Shown: piece after piece, positions 50,301 through 62,800 of the stretch
Layout of the letters: every line of letters starts with the position of its first letter
Position numbering within the stretch: the first letter of the stretch is position 1
Translations under genes and position numbers: made by a program
Notes under the pieces: generated by a model
What the model saw: only the letters and a program-made list of their open reading frames with translations
The model's database searches: none
Told to the model about the DNA's origin: nothing
Source: Phoenix dactylifera
Taxonomy: Eukaryota; Streptophyta; Magnoliopsida; Arecales; Arecaceae
Reading direction: 5' to 3'
Assembly: GCF_009389715.1 (NCBI RefSeq)
Contig: NC_052400.1
Span: forward strand, 20,367,674 to 20,431,673
Length of the DNA: 64,000 nt

Positions 50301-52002
50301 CATTTCTGGTAACATTACAATAGATGCGATAGATATGAGTTTCTTGTTGGTGCTTGGCCTTGTTTATTATTTTTAATGTTGGGATGGTTCATTGTCATGA
50401 TGATTCCACTTTTTACTTTCTTGCTTGTTTTAATGGCAATACTTGATTAACGGATTTAGTTTACATTGTTTACGGAATTGGAGCCTGTTTTAGATCCTAT
50501 AGCAACCTGATCAAAATGTTCTCATATTTATAGAAGTGTAAAACTGATGTGTTTTTAAGATTCAGTGGTGTGAATATAGGATGCTACATATAGTGAAATC
50601 AACTCTATACCATGTGCTTCATTCATATTTTGCTAAGCTGCTGTAACTTTTCCGACACGAACAATTGAGCTGTTTAATGTGGCGTGAACTTGAAGTGGTT
50701 GGATAGTACTATGATGCAATCAGCTAAGATCTCTGCTCTATGTCATATAGTTATGTATGTATATACAAGCATTGCCAAACTGATTCTTAACTTTGCTCTG
50801 TAACTTGTTTATTCCAATATCCTTACAAAGTACATTATAAGTCCATGATTATTGTGTTTGCTCAAGTAGGTATAAGCTTTCTGTTTTCTTTTCTCGAATT
50901 ACCAGTAATCCAAGCCATCTCCCGTGCCAAAGACTCTTTAGATCTTAATGGCTTCTATGATTTTTTTTTTTGGTACTACAGATGTCTAATATTTTCTGTA
51001 AATGCATCGCCATAATTATGTTGGATTTTGCAATGCAATTTAAACACAATGCTTAATGATCCTTTGCATCAACATAGGCCTACAAGTGATTCATTGCAAA
51101 AATCTACTTAGCTTAAAGATCCTGTTTTATATAACTTAAGTCTGTAAATTATTAGTTATAAAAATTGTTTCCGGGTAGGTTGTTGGGTAAACATAGCAGC
51201 ATCCTATTTATTAACTTAAACAAAATGATTTATCAAGGTTTTCATAGGTTGAGCTCTTACATGATAACTGTATCCAGAGGTTCCAGTTCTTCCTTCTTAT
51301 TAAGAGGCAGATGACTAAGGACGTCACTACAAAGCAGCCACTCTTGATGATGGCATGTTTTCTGAGGACAGTTTGCTTAGAGAACAAGATGTGCTATTTC
51401 TTGATGTTTGTAATCTTCAATTGGATGCAAGTCTTTCTATGCCCTAATCCACATTCCTTTTATCAAGCATGTGCTGTGTATGATCCACTCGTTATCAAAT
51501 TTTATTAAATCCCGTTTCTTATGCTGAAACCATTCATCTCCTCTGCACCATCATTATAAATTAGTTCCAAATCTCCTTTAGAGCTCATCTTGGATGTTAC
51601 TTTTTCATGCCAAGACGAACTTTCATGATTCAATAACAACTCGGTTGGGTTGCACAAAGATGAAGGAGAAAAGTGTGATCAATAAAATGATAAAAAATAT
51701 CTCATATTTAGTTAGAGTTTTTAAAAAAAATAAATAGGAAAGTAGTTTTTTTCATAGCAATAAGATTCTCATATTTCATAGAAAAAAAATCATATGAGAT
51801 ATAGAAAAGTTCAATTTCCACCGGTTAGAATTGGAGTTTTTTTTTTTTCAAAAGCGCTTTCAAGTTTTTAGATAGAATGAGATAAAATCTTTTTTTTTAT
51901 TAAGGATATAACAAGTATTTTATACAACTTTCTTAGAAAAGTAAGTAGATGTTTAGCCAAACATAGTTATTTTAAAATGTGCTACTTTCATGTGGTCAAT
52001 CA
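50301..52002. other. Intergenic DNA
   Basis: AT-rich with homopolymer tracts. No gene, clear repeat or RNA gene was seen. Confidence 0.4.
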
Positions 52003-52070
52003 TGTTAGCAATATATCACCTAAATAAACAAATAAATCTATAAATGCAATTAACAGAAACTTTTAAAAGG

Positions 52071-52118
<48 letters not shown>

Positions 52119-52846
52119 TTCGGCATCCAAATAATTCTATTTTAACGTAAAATAAATCTATTCTAGCACAAAATAAATATATTCATTTAATGAATTTATA
52201 TCATAGAATTTCAAATCCTATATCTACTAATATTAAATTAAAAATAAAGATAGAAGAAAGTAATCTGATTAAAGGTAGGTCGAAGCGCGTAAACGTTGTC
52301 TCAAAGAAGAGTTGCCCCCACGTACGGATCTTCCGATAATTCTCCTCTGAGATACGACGATCCTACAATTTCTTCGGACGTCTCGAAAGAAGTCAAAATG
52401 AACCTGATCGGATTTGTAGATCCAATGAAGAACGAAAGAAAAAAGATAAAATAAAATATAAAAGTGCAAGAATAAAAATCATAAGTGGCTAGGAGAAGAA
52501 AGAATTTTTCTTCAGAATTTTTTCAATATTTTTCTCTAATTTTTTGTGTCTAGAATAGGATGAAATAGGGGATTTTTATTGGGGTATTTGATCTGGGCAT
52601 TTTGGTCATTTTGCAGACACGTCCGCAGTAATTCCTCTGCTAGTGAAACGCCAACGCTGAATTCAAATGCACGTGGCCCGATTTCAAATGCGAAATTAAA
52701 AGGGAGCTAGCACGCGTCCGTGGAACGCAGACCCGGCCAACCCAACTTTAATTCCAAAAGAAACACAGCGGGCGTCAACAAGCGCCCCTGGCAATTGCGC
52801 ACGCGGCCCGAGAATGGCCGCGTGCGTATTTATTTTTTTTCCAACA
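52003..52846 (-). repeat. 3' LTR of copia element
   Basis: 844 bp with TGTTAGCA and CCAACA ends (TGTTGG..TGCTAACA on the - strand), the classic short inverted ends. The interior side is preceded on the - strand by GTGGAGGAT, a fair polypurine tract. It contains an (AT)n tract at 52073-52116. Confidence 0.8.
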
Positions 52847-53512
52847 ATCCTCCACAAAAATTAAATAATTTTAAAATCAAAATAAAATGCTGAATATCTT
52901 ATATTATGTAATAGGTGTAGGTACCTTTCGGTTTGAACCTTCACTTAGTGACAATTGGTTACATCTGTGGAGCCAATGTGGTCTTAACCTTGAACCTCGG
53001 CTCATGGCTCAGAATAAATCAACAGCACGCATCATATAGCCCAATCTGGGTCCTAAGCGGGTTGCGCTAATATGGCAATGTGCAGGTATCTATCATGCGC
53101 TTTTTAGAGAATCGCCCATTTTTCATTCGCGGCCTCACGACTGCACATATAGATGAGTCCTAATAAGGAGGCTAGCAAAGAAGCTCCTGCCTCTTGGGTC
53201 TCGAACTCATTAAGAGTTATGCAAACAAACTCATCATACCGCTTGCTTTTATGAGCACTAGCGCCATAAGGATGAAGAAAACATAAAACAGTGCTCCTCT
53301 TAGTCACACTCCGGTTTGTTTCTACCCACTGAACCTTTTAAGGTTGAGTTCTTACCATGGTGATCTATCTTTATAGGCTAAGCCCCATCCTCCTCGACGA
53401 CTCTAGAACTACTGTTCTAGACAAATCTTTTGTAAGCTGATTAGCCAAATTATTTTTTGATTTTACAAAATTTAAAACAATAACGTTATTTTTCAATTTG
53501 TATTTTAATGAT

Positions 53513-53765
53513 TTATGACGCACTTTTAAGTGCCTGTTCATTTTTTACATTGGCATTTTCTTGGTTGCACCTATCTATTGCAGATTTACAGTCACAATGT
53601 AAGGAGACAGGTGGTAAAGATGATGCATCTACAGGAAGGTCTATAAGTAAATCTCTAAGCCACTCAGCCTTTGTGCTAGTGGTGTCTAAAGCTATCAGTT
53701 CAGACTCCATAGTATTCCTAAAAAATCAAGGTTTGTTTGGTGGATTTTCAAGACACAGCAGCACC
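53513..53765 (-). pseudogene. copia RNase H region
   Basis: Reads SELIALDTTSTKAEWLRDLLIDLP and SLHCDCKSAIDRCNQENAN on the - strand, the copia RNase H block (ESELIAL..EAEWLR; the DCKSAI Asp is active-site like). The usual C-terminal part after this has decayed. Confidence 0.75.
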
Positions 53766-55181
53766 TCCTAGGAGAAAGACATATCCTGTGGTGGATTTAA
53801 CATCTAAGGTATTGCTGATCCAGTTGGCATCACTATAGCTTTCTAGAACAGCAGGAAACTCATTAAAGTGCAAACTATAGGACTTGGAACCCTTAAGATA
53901 CCTAAGGATCCTCTCTAATACTGCCCAGTAATCTCTATTTGGATTAACAGTATATCTACTAAGTTTATTTACAGCATATGCTATGTCTAGCCTGATGTAG
54001 TTTGCTAGGAATCGTAGTAAGCCTATGATTTGAGCATATAGGTTTTGAAGGATAGGAATTCCTAAGCTCTTCTTAAGATGTGTAGAGGGATCAAAGAAAG
54101 TAGAGATAGGCTGACAATCGAAATAATTAAATTTATTGAGTATCTTGTCAACATAATGACTTTGGGATAACTCAATTCTATTTGCACTTCTAATTATTTT
54201 AGTATTTAAAATTAAGTCAGCTTGTCCCAAGTCTTTCATATCAAACTTATAACTTAAGAATTGTTTTACTTCGTCAACTATCTGAAGATTTGTCCCAAAT
54301 ATCAGTATATCATCAATATAAAGGCACAAGATTACAAATTTGTATCCAACTCTCTTATGATATACACATTCGTCTATGCTATTGATTTCAAATCCAAATA
54401 TTATCATGGTTTCATCAAATTTCAAGTGTCATTGCTTAGGTGCTTGTTTAAGACCATAGAGAGATCTAACTAGTCTGGAAACTTTATTTTCTTGGCCTGA
54501 AATTATAAATTCCTCTGGCTGGTCCATATAGATTTCTTTATTTAAGTCTCCATTTAGAAAAGCTGTCTTGACATCCATCTGATGAATTATTAATCTATGG
54601 ATGGAGGCTAATGCTATAAGAATCCTAATAGTTGTAATCCTAGCTACAGGTGCAAAGACATCAAAGAAATCTACCCCAAATCTCTAAGTAAAACCCTTGG
54701 CAACTAATATAGCCTTAAATTTATCTACAGAGCCATCAGGCCTAAGTTTTTTCTTAAAAATCCATTTGCACCCTATAGTTTTACAGCCAGGAGGAAGATC
54801 AGTCAATTTCCAAGTATGATTTTGGATAATTAACTGCATCTCATTGTCCACAGCTTCTCTCCAAAAAGGTGAATCCAAGGATTTCATTGCGTCCTCAAAA
54901 GTAGTTAGAGAGTTTTGTATAAGAAAGGTATAGAAGTCATCTCCAAATATTTTCTCTATCCTAGGTTCTGTTTCTACTTCTATTTCACTTGTCCTTATTC
55001 TACTAGAGCTACTAGCTATACCACTATCTACTCTAGTCCTAAGTGGAAAGGTGTCTTCAAAATATATTGCATCTCTGGCTTCTATGATGGTGTTGTTACT
55101 AATATCATTTTCTTCTGAATTAATCACCAGAAATCTATTGGCATTACTATTGGATGTATATCTTATGAATATCGCATCCAC
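53748..55181 (-). pseudogene. copia reverse transcriptase (RVT_2), interrupted
   Basis: The N-terminal part has WREAVDNEMQLIIQNHTWKL and GCKWIFKKKLRPDGSVDKFKA (54684-54900). After stops at about 54686 and 54426 it continues with [12 protein letters not shown] (the YxDD catalytic motif as YIDD) and [15 protein letters not shown], ending near the [10 protein letters not shown] block. The TAG and TGA stops replace Gln and Trp codons, as expected from C-to-T decay of methylated DNA. Confidence 0.85.
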
Positions 55182-55190
55182 TGTTTTAGG

Positions 55191-55985
55191 TTATATATTT
55201 TTTTTAAAATCAGATATTTTTACTTTTTCCAAGCACCCCCACACTTTCAAATAGCTAAGATTGGGTTTTCTATGTTTCCAAACTTTATATGAGGTTAGAT
55301 CATTATTTTTAGAGGGAATCCTATTAAGGATATAACAGGCTGAAACTGGAGCTTTCCCCCACAAATTCTCTAGTACTCCTGAGCTTACAAGCATGGAGTT
55401 AACCATATTCATTAAAGTCCTATTCTTCCTTTCTGCTACTCTATTGGATTGGGAAGAATAGGGTGCAGTCACTTCATGAATGATTCCATGATCTTCACAA
55501 AATTGAGTTATATCATTAGATGTATATTCACCTTTCCGATCTGATCTAAGGATTTTAATTTTCTTTTTCTGTTGGTTCTCATCTTCGATATTAAAAATCT
55601 TAAATTTGCTGAGCACCTCATCCTTGGTTTTAATTAGGTAGATGTAACAAAACTTGGATAGATCATCTATGAAGGTCACAAAGTATCTGTTACCTCCCCT
55701 AGAAGTACTACCTGAGCCACAAATATCACTATGGATCAACTATAATAGATCTGAATCCCTATTAACATATTTGAAAGGTTTCCTAGGGAGTTTGGCTTCT
55801 ATACAAATTTGACATTTCTCATGGTTCTTAAGATTACTTTTTGGTATTAGATTTAGGTTCATAAATTGCTTAATTGAATTATAATTTACATGACCTAATC
55901 TACCATGCCAAATAGAAGGAGGTTCTATATTCATAATCAAAGGATTTTCATTTATTGAAGGAGCTATTACATTCAACTTAAACAA
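55191..55985 (-). pseudogene. copia integrase with one nonsense codon
   Basis: The GAG-pre-integrase block has WHGRLGHVNYNSIKQF and the zinc-site CQICIEAK (55740-55985). After an in-frame TAG the core reads IHSDICG..RYFVTFIDDLSKFCYIYLI, then SDRKGEYTSN and AERKNRTLMNM, the three acidic catalytic positions. The usual SDRGGEY is changed to SDRKGEY. Confidence 0.85.
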
Positions 55986-56254
55986 TCATTTACTTAGGAA
56001 CCCTTTTCCAATAAACATTATACCATGAGAAATTACAACTTTATTGGACTCCAAAACAAGACGATAGCCTTGCTGGACAAGCAAGAAACTACTAATAAGG
56101 TTTCTCCTAACAACTGAAACATGTTAAACGTCGTGCAGGAACAGGACTTTTTCAGAGATAAGCTTTAAGTCCACACATCTCACTCCTAGCACACGCGCTT
56201 CCGAGCTTTTGCCATGATCACAGCTCCTCCACTTGAGACCTGGTAAGAAGAAAA

Positions 56255-57427
56255 CTAGGAGCGATACGAACAAATATAAATACCAGCTCCGGTATCAATC
56301 CCCCAATCAAGTGCTTGTAAAGTCATGTTAACTTCAGGAGTGAAGGAAACAGACCTAAAAGCTATCTCAGAGGAGCCAACGCCAGAAGTCACCATGTTGA
56401 CTTGAGCACTAGTTGTGTGTGGACCTTTCTTCTTGGATTGAAGAGGTGAAGTCTTCTTATAGAAGCACTGGGGAGACAAATGGTTCGTCCGACCACACAC
56501 ATAACAGAAACGAGCACCACCTTCCTCTTTCTTCTTCTTCTGCTTCTGGGATTAAATAGGTTTTCCATTGTTGTGGTGGTTAGGATGTCCAGGGTTGTAG
56601 GGTTTCTTTTTGAAATTCTTACAGAATGATCGGTTCTGATTTTTCTTAGGAGGGGCTTCTACATTATATGCATTATTCTTGTGTCCAGTAGAGGTTTTAC
56701 TCCTGAGCCTATGCCGTTCTTCAATTCTAATGGAGTTTAAAACTTGGGTTAGGGTGAAACCTCCTTGAGTATGGCTCAGAGTCTTAGCAAAATCAGACCA
56801 AGAAGTAAGTAGTTTATCTATCAGACAGGCTATCTGGAATGATTCATCCAAATTGATTCCATTAGCCCTAAGTTGATGGATCAGGGTTTCAAAATCATGG
56901 ATTTGGTCATTCATGGGCTTTGAGTCCACTATCATAAAATTATTGAAGTCGAAGGCCTTGAACCTCTTTACCCCAGCATCATCAAGACCATATTTGCTAT
57001 CTAGGGTGTCCCAGAGTTTTTTGGCACTCTTGACTGTGTAATAGATATCATACAGCCTCTCAAAAAGGGCATCTAGAATTCTATGGATGCAATAATAGTC
57101 TATCTCATCAGGTGTCCTAGAGGATGTGCTGGTGGAAGCTGAAGGTTCAGTGTTGGAGGAGGTTGAGTTTTGGCTAGTAGCATATCGTGAAGTAGATGGG
57201 TTGGACCTATTATCAACTTCAGTAATGTTTTCACCTATGGCTGATATCAACCCTAATGTGGTGAGCCAAAACCGCAGTTGGTTCTGCCACCTTCTAAAAT
57301 TATAGCCATCAAATTTTTCAGGTTTGGCACTAAGGTGGTCACTAGTATTTGAGGCCATAGGTTCAAGATTATATAGAAGGGATAGAAACCTGAATGAAGG
57401 TAAAAAGTCTATATCAAAATATTGCAC
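56255..57427 (-). pseudogene. copia gag, zinc knuckle and start of protease
   Basis: Gag reads MASNTSDHLSAKPEKFDGYN.. and WQNQLRFWLTTLGLI (from about 57357), with the Tyr-Lys block KKLWDTLDSKYG (UBN2 type), to about 56552. After a TAA comes the C-terminal half of a CCHC knuckle (CYVCGRTNHLSPQC) and a retropepsin active site WGIDTGAG (DTGA) near 56280. The reading then breaks. Confidence 0.8.
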
Positions 57428-57619
57428 TAATATTTATATTAAACTTTGGATGTTTAATTAATGTATCCAAAAAATTAACAGCCAGATCAGCTCCAGATCG
57501 GTGGTGGAGCACTAGGTTCACTTAAGTACCAGCCTTTCTTAGGCACGTAAGCCTTTTTGACAAGATTTTCTTTGACACTATTAGTTAGTGGATATAATCA
57601 CTATAAATCATACAAATTC

Positions 57620-58160
57620 AATTTTTAGAAAAACCTAAGTGCAAACTTAAATTTGTTATTATGGGTTAACTAATTTTCGATTTTTTCGTTTGAATTTCCG
57701 AATTAGTAACAATTAATTACTAAATTTAATGCCAGCAAAACAATTATTGTAATTGAAATCTAATTTGTCAATTCAATAAATTATATATATTAGAATTGAT
57801 TTATTGCCTTATTAGAATAATTGGTTACTAATTTAGTGCCAGCAAATCAATTATTGTAATTGAGATATAAAATGTCAATTCAATGAATTATAAGATTTAT
57901 TACCTTATTAAATAATTGATTGAGATTTAATAAATCAATTCAATGAATTAAATTATTATTTATTAGCCAATTTTTAAATTTTTCGTTTGAATGGGATCTG
58001 AAAATTACTCCTTGAGGAGTCCAAATGGAGGTATAATAAACCTCTTAGATATTAAGCAAATTATTATCTTTTTAGAATAATTGATTATTAATTTTTATAA
58101 TAGCAAAACAATTATTTTAATTAAAATCTAATATGTCACAATTGTAATAAAGGATTTGAT
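57620..58160. repeat. AT-rich tandem repeat in copia leader
   Basis: Three diverged copies of a roughly 150-200 bp unit contain TAATTxxTTACTAATTTAxTGCCAGCAAAxCAATTATTxTAATT (about 57700, 57820 and 58080). Gaps and drift make exact borders unsure. Confidence 0.55.
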
Positions 58161-58205
58161 GAATTATATATTACTAACAAAAAATAAACTTACGCTTTTT
58201 TGGAT

Positions 58206-58273
58206 TGTTAGCAATATATCACCTAAATAAACAAATAAATCTATATATGCAATTAATAGAAACTTGTAAAAGA

Positions 58274-58333
<60 letters not shown>

Positions 58334-58465
58334 ATCATTCGGCATTCAAATAATTCTATTTTAACGCAAAATAAATCTATTCTATCACAAAATAAATCTA
58401 TTCATTTAATGAATTTATATTATAGAATTTCAAAATGTACAGATCTACTAATATTAAATTTAATT
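58206..58465 (-). repeat. 5' LTR remnant of copia element
   Basis: Starts TGTTAGCAATATATCACC like 52003 and matches it through a longer (AT)n tract to about AATATTAAATT, at about 52236 and 58460. The other 600 bp of the LTR are absent. The match is interrupted only by AT length change and a few substitutions. Confidence 0.75.
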
Positions 58466-59634
58466 ATATTATAGAATTTTTTATATTTAATTTTTTTTAA
58501 CAAATTAAATATAAAAAAATGATATTTTTAGACGCATCAATTTTTTAGAAAAATATTTTAGTGAGAAAATTTTTTTTCCGTGAACCAAATAAGTTCTAAG
58601 CAGAAAAGGTGAAACATTTTAAAAAGCGCATGTCTGTGCACTCTAGTATGAATTTCTTTTATTTTCCAAAATCAGTCTCGGGATTGATATCAACATGAGG
58701 GATGGCAGGATTACAATAACAATAATTTTTAAGCATTCTCTTTTTCTGTGCAGTATATTTGATAAAAGAGCCTATAAGTTCGTTAAATATTTTATAAATC
58801 AATCATGTAAAAGCCAAGCCAATAAGTTGGAATTTAGTTTATCAGCAATCCGCTCTAAAAATAGGGAGTTTCAAGGGCTTTGAGGTTTGAATCCTGTGGC
58901 GAGGAACCCCATCGTAGGTCTAAGAAAACTATATAAAATTCAAATGGTACAAAAACCCTGATAATGACAAATAAAAAACGATAGCACGAGAAGTGACAGG
59001 GATCATTTATCCAATTAAAGTGGAGCAAATCTTTTCAATAAGTTTCCCGTACTCCTAATTAGGTGATGTGCAGCATGTGCTATTTTTATTTGAAGCATTG
59101 TAATGCCCATGTTTGCACCTAAAGTTATGCGCTAATGACTTGGTGCATGGTTGTCTGAAGACAAATTCCTTCTCAATGACAAAGCTAATTGCTTGCCTCT
59201 CTCTCTCTTTCTTTCTTTCTTCTTTTTTTTTTTTTTAATGCTAAGCGAGATATATCATTCAGTACGAACACAGATACAGCTGAAAATATAAAAAAATAAT
59301 AAATATCGGAACATACTCCTTTTTTTTATCCAAAAAATATTTTTAAAATAATTGACTATATATGATGCCACCTAATCTATAATCTCATTAACTTTTTTGT
59401 ACATATGCATCGTTTGAAAAGCCATGGCTCCGCCATTGACCCTACTCGGTCCTTTTGGAGACCTCTCACCTTCAAAACTATCTTCTTTTTTAATTAGGAA
59501 AGGCCATCTTTCCGTTCTATCTACTCTATTATTTGAGGGATCTTCGACAACGAAATCCCCATATGGATCCGCTCACCGCCCTTCGCCCCGAAGAAACTCC
59601 CACCCAGGGGTCCGACCCAACAATTAAAAACAGG
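58466..59634. other. Intergenic DNA between copia element and DGAT1
   Basis: AT-rich, with a pyrimidine tract at 59197-59236 and no gene recognised. Its right end is the distal upstream region of DGAT1. Confidence 0.4.
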
Positions 59635-59776
59635 AAGTTCACTTAAGAAAGGGAGGTGACGGCACCTTAACGACCGACACCTCTAAATGTAGTTATATTC
59701 TCTCTGTAAGTTCACTTAAGAAGGGAGGTGACGGCACCTTAAGGACCGACCTCTCTAATTCTATTTATATTCTCTC
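59635..59776 (+). promoter_or_regulatory. Tandemly duplicated DGAT1 core-promoter segment (73-bp unit)
   Basis: Two head-to-tail copies, 59635-59707 and 59708-59776, share AAGTTCACTTAAG, GGGAGGTGACGGCACCTTAA, GACCGAC and TATATTCTCTC. Copy 2 contains CTATTTATATT (59761-59771), a good TATA box 40 bp before the ATG at 59809; copy 1 has the weaker AGTTATATT at the matching place (59691-59699). The inner word GGTGACGGCACC is near-palindromic and could bind a factor. Start-site choice between the two copies is inference. Confidence 0.6.
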
Positions 59777-59808
59777 AGCCTTTAAAGATTCGAGAAGCTC
59801 TCGTTCGG

Positions 59809-62800
59809 ATGCCCTCCCCCCCTCCTCCTGCTCCGGCCTCTCCCGTCTCTATAGATACCACGGAGACGGAAGCGAAACATCGCGAGAGAACCCTGATGGC
59901 GATTCCGAGCGATCGAGAAACCCTAGAGAGAGCGCCGGAGCCGTCTCCAGCGTCGGACCTCCAATCGTCTCTGCGGCGGAGGCTACACTCCACCGTGGCG
60001 GCCGTGGTGGTGCCGGATTCCTCCTCCAAGACGAGCTCCCCGAGCGCTGAGAACTTGACCACCGATTCCGGGGAGGACTCCCGCGGGGACACGAGCTCCG
60101 ATGCTGATACGAGGGATCGCGTGGTGGACGGGGTTGATCGGGAGGAGGAGAATAAGACAGTCTCCGTCTTGAATGGTAGGCAATACGAGGATGGTGGTGG
60201 GAGGGGCCAGGGACAAGGAACGGGAGGTGGGGTTCCGGCGAAGTTCTTGTATCGGGCGTCGGCTCCGGCTCACCGGAAAGTGAAGGAGAGTCCGCTCAGT
60301 TCTGATGCTATTTTCAAACAGGTTCGTGTGGTTCGTCCTGACCGTGGTTCTTGATCGGTTCTTGTGAATCTTGATATGATTGAAAACACGTGCTCCGTTT
60401 CTTGCTGAGCTAGTTCTTGATAGGCTTTTCTGAATCTTGCAATAATTGAAAACACGACCCCTTGTTTCCTCCTGATCGTCGTTCTTGAGCCGTTCTTGTG
60501 TACTTTGCTATAGATGAGTTCGATTTCGTTTTGATCTAGTCCTTAATGGGTTTTTTTGAATTTTCTAGAATCGAAAACATGATCTCTGTTTCTTCCTGGT
60601 CGTAGTTCTTGATCGGTTTTTGCTAGTTATGATATGATTGAAAACATGAGCTCCATTTCCTTTTGAGCTAGTACTTGTTTGGTTTTTGTGAATTTTGCTG
60701 TGATGAGAAATATAATCTCTGTTTCTTCTTGGTTTTTCTTGATCTGCTTTTGTAAATTTTACTATAAGAACACGTACGTTTGCTTTTAAGATGGAAATCA
60801 TGATCTTTGTTTTCTCGTGATCATAGTTTTTGATTTTTTTTTCCGGATTTTTCTATGATCAAAGACAAGTGCTCCGTTCAAAAACATTTGGATCGAGTAG
60901 TAAATTTGGAGTGCAGGACACGGGAAGTTATGTACGACTTCTTTGATAAGCTTCTTTCTTAGTTTATAAGCTTTGATCTCTGCAAATCGTGTCATGCTTT
61001 AAAAACCACTTCTGCTTATTTAATGCGACTGAGGATTTCTATGTTATTTTACTATTTGCTGAAGACCTTGCCCATCCCTTCGATCCCCTAGTTCCAGCAC
61101 TGATCATTATGTATACAAGGACATTGCTCAATACGTCTAGGTTCATATGAGACTTTATGTTTTCCTGTGAGGTTTGTAGTTCATGTTATATAATATTGAT
61201 TCAGGTTACATCCTTGGAATGCTGTAAACATTGGAATGAAATCGTCACTTAATAGCCATAATGAATGTAGGCAATAATTTTACCTATTGATTATCAAGAA
61301 ATCACCAAGAATCAATTCTTAGGATGATTAAGACATTAACTCAACCATTTATTTGTCGGAGAGACTGTTCCCCTTCTGCCAACCAATTTATAAAGCACAG
61401 TCCATATTCGAATGGGGTTTTTCTTGCTATGTTTAATAGTAAATTGAAATGTCGATATGTAGGCTTTATATTTTCTATAATAAAATTTACGAACTGGGAA
61501 AAACTAGATGCACTGAAAAATCACGAGGCTTAGACAAGTCCACAGTACTTTAATGTTAAAGCTTTCTTAATGAAATACAGCACATTTAATGGTGGATTAA
61601 CAATTTATCGAAAACATCAAGAGTCAATATACTAATGGATTAGTTTCTTAAGATGTAAGCTTTCAGTTATATTATATAGCATTGTTGTTAGCTGCAGGGA
61701 CACTTATTCTAAGCTGGCCTTATTCTAGAAGCCTTTGATATCCTACATAAGCTTTGAAAGAAGAAATTATTCAAGTTCTAAAACTTGGACTAAATAACTG
61801 ATATTGCTTTCTGAGTGTGCTTATCAAAATGAAGGTAACTAATTGTCTTGTTATATGCTGATGTACATAATCAAAGTATTTATAGCAAAGAATGTTTGTC
61901 GGAAACATTATCTGAATTGACATTGACAATTTCTGATAAGTTCAGAGTATGGTGATATTTGCATAAACTTATAGTGTTGGAAGTTCCATGATATCAAGAC
62001 TTGTTATTTATGCAAATATTTTGAAGATCTATTTGCATTGTGTTGCCAAAATCATTTGCACATTGATTAGGTCGGGATGCCGCTGTTAGTGTGGTACCTC
62101 TAGGGATTATGTTTTTATGTTCATGTATTAAATTTCAGTGTCTCTTTGCATTGCAATCTTATTAAGCAACATTGTTTCTACGTCTTAACAAAATCTGATG
62201 AAAATTGTTGTTAATGATTTATATTTTCCATTCAATGCTGTTAGCATGGGCACCTAGATTGAATCATGTTCTCTACACTACTTAACTCGACCTCTCTCTT
62301 TCCTTTTTGTAGACTACAAAGTTGGTTAAAAGGGAATAGGTCATGCATTTATTTGGGGTTACAATCTTCTTAGTTGGTGTTTAGCTGGATAACAGCAAAG
62401 TGACCCATGGATTTAGGATAAATTTTGGAATTGGGTGTTCTATTTGAAATATAATCATTACCTGAAAGACTTAATAAAGACGTTTGATGATAATCATGTA
62501 TGCGTGTGTGAGTAGGTGAGGTGGTGGAGATTGATGGTCGCTTTATTTGTTGGGGCAGAGTATGCTAGTACTCATCATCTTCATGTACATTCACTGGTCT
62601 AAAGTTTTTGGTGTTACTGCCTTCTTATACAATCTCTGTTTCCCATAAATGATGGTTTGTGAGCAACAAATATCTGTTGCAATAATCTTCTTTGAAGAAC
62701 TGAGGATGTGGATTACAATTTTGCACTGAGTTTCTAGGGAGATTTGGGGAGTGAAGTTGCAGGTGCCTCTGTAGTCTAGAATCTGTATATAGGTAATTGT

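Larger units (their letters stand above)
52003..58465 (-). mobile_element. Ty1/copia LTR retrotransposon, decayed
   Basis: On the - strand the order is 5' LTR remnant (58206-about 58465), AT-rich leader, gag, zinc knuckle, protease, integrase, reverse transcriptase, RNase H, 3' LTR (52003-52846). Integrase before RT defines the copia superfamily. Reading is broken by at least four stops: TAA after gag (near 56550), TAG before IHSDICG (about 55740), TAG after VAKGFT (about 54686) and TGA after QAPKQ (about 54426). The 5' LTR retains only the part next to the leader; the rest is missing or replaced. I could not find a tRNA-Met primer site next to it. It is not able to move by itself. Confidence 0.9.

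Noticed and set aside
60347..60880. CRISPR-like spacing of repeats
   Set aside because: Plant intron; units are diverged and unequal, with no identical repeats or unique spacers. It is an old tandem array.
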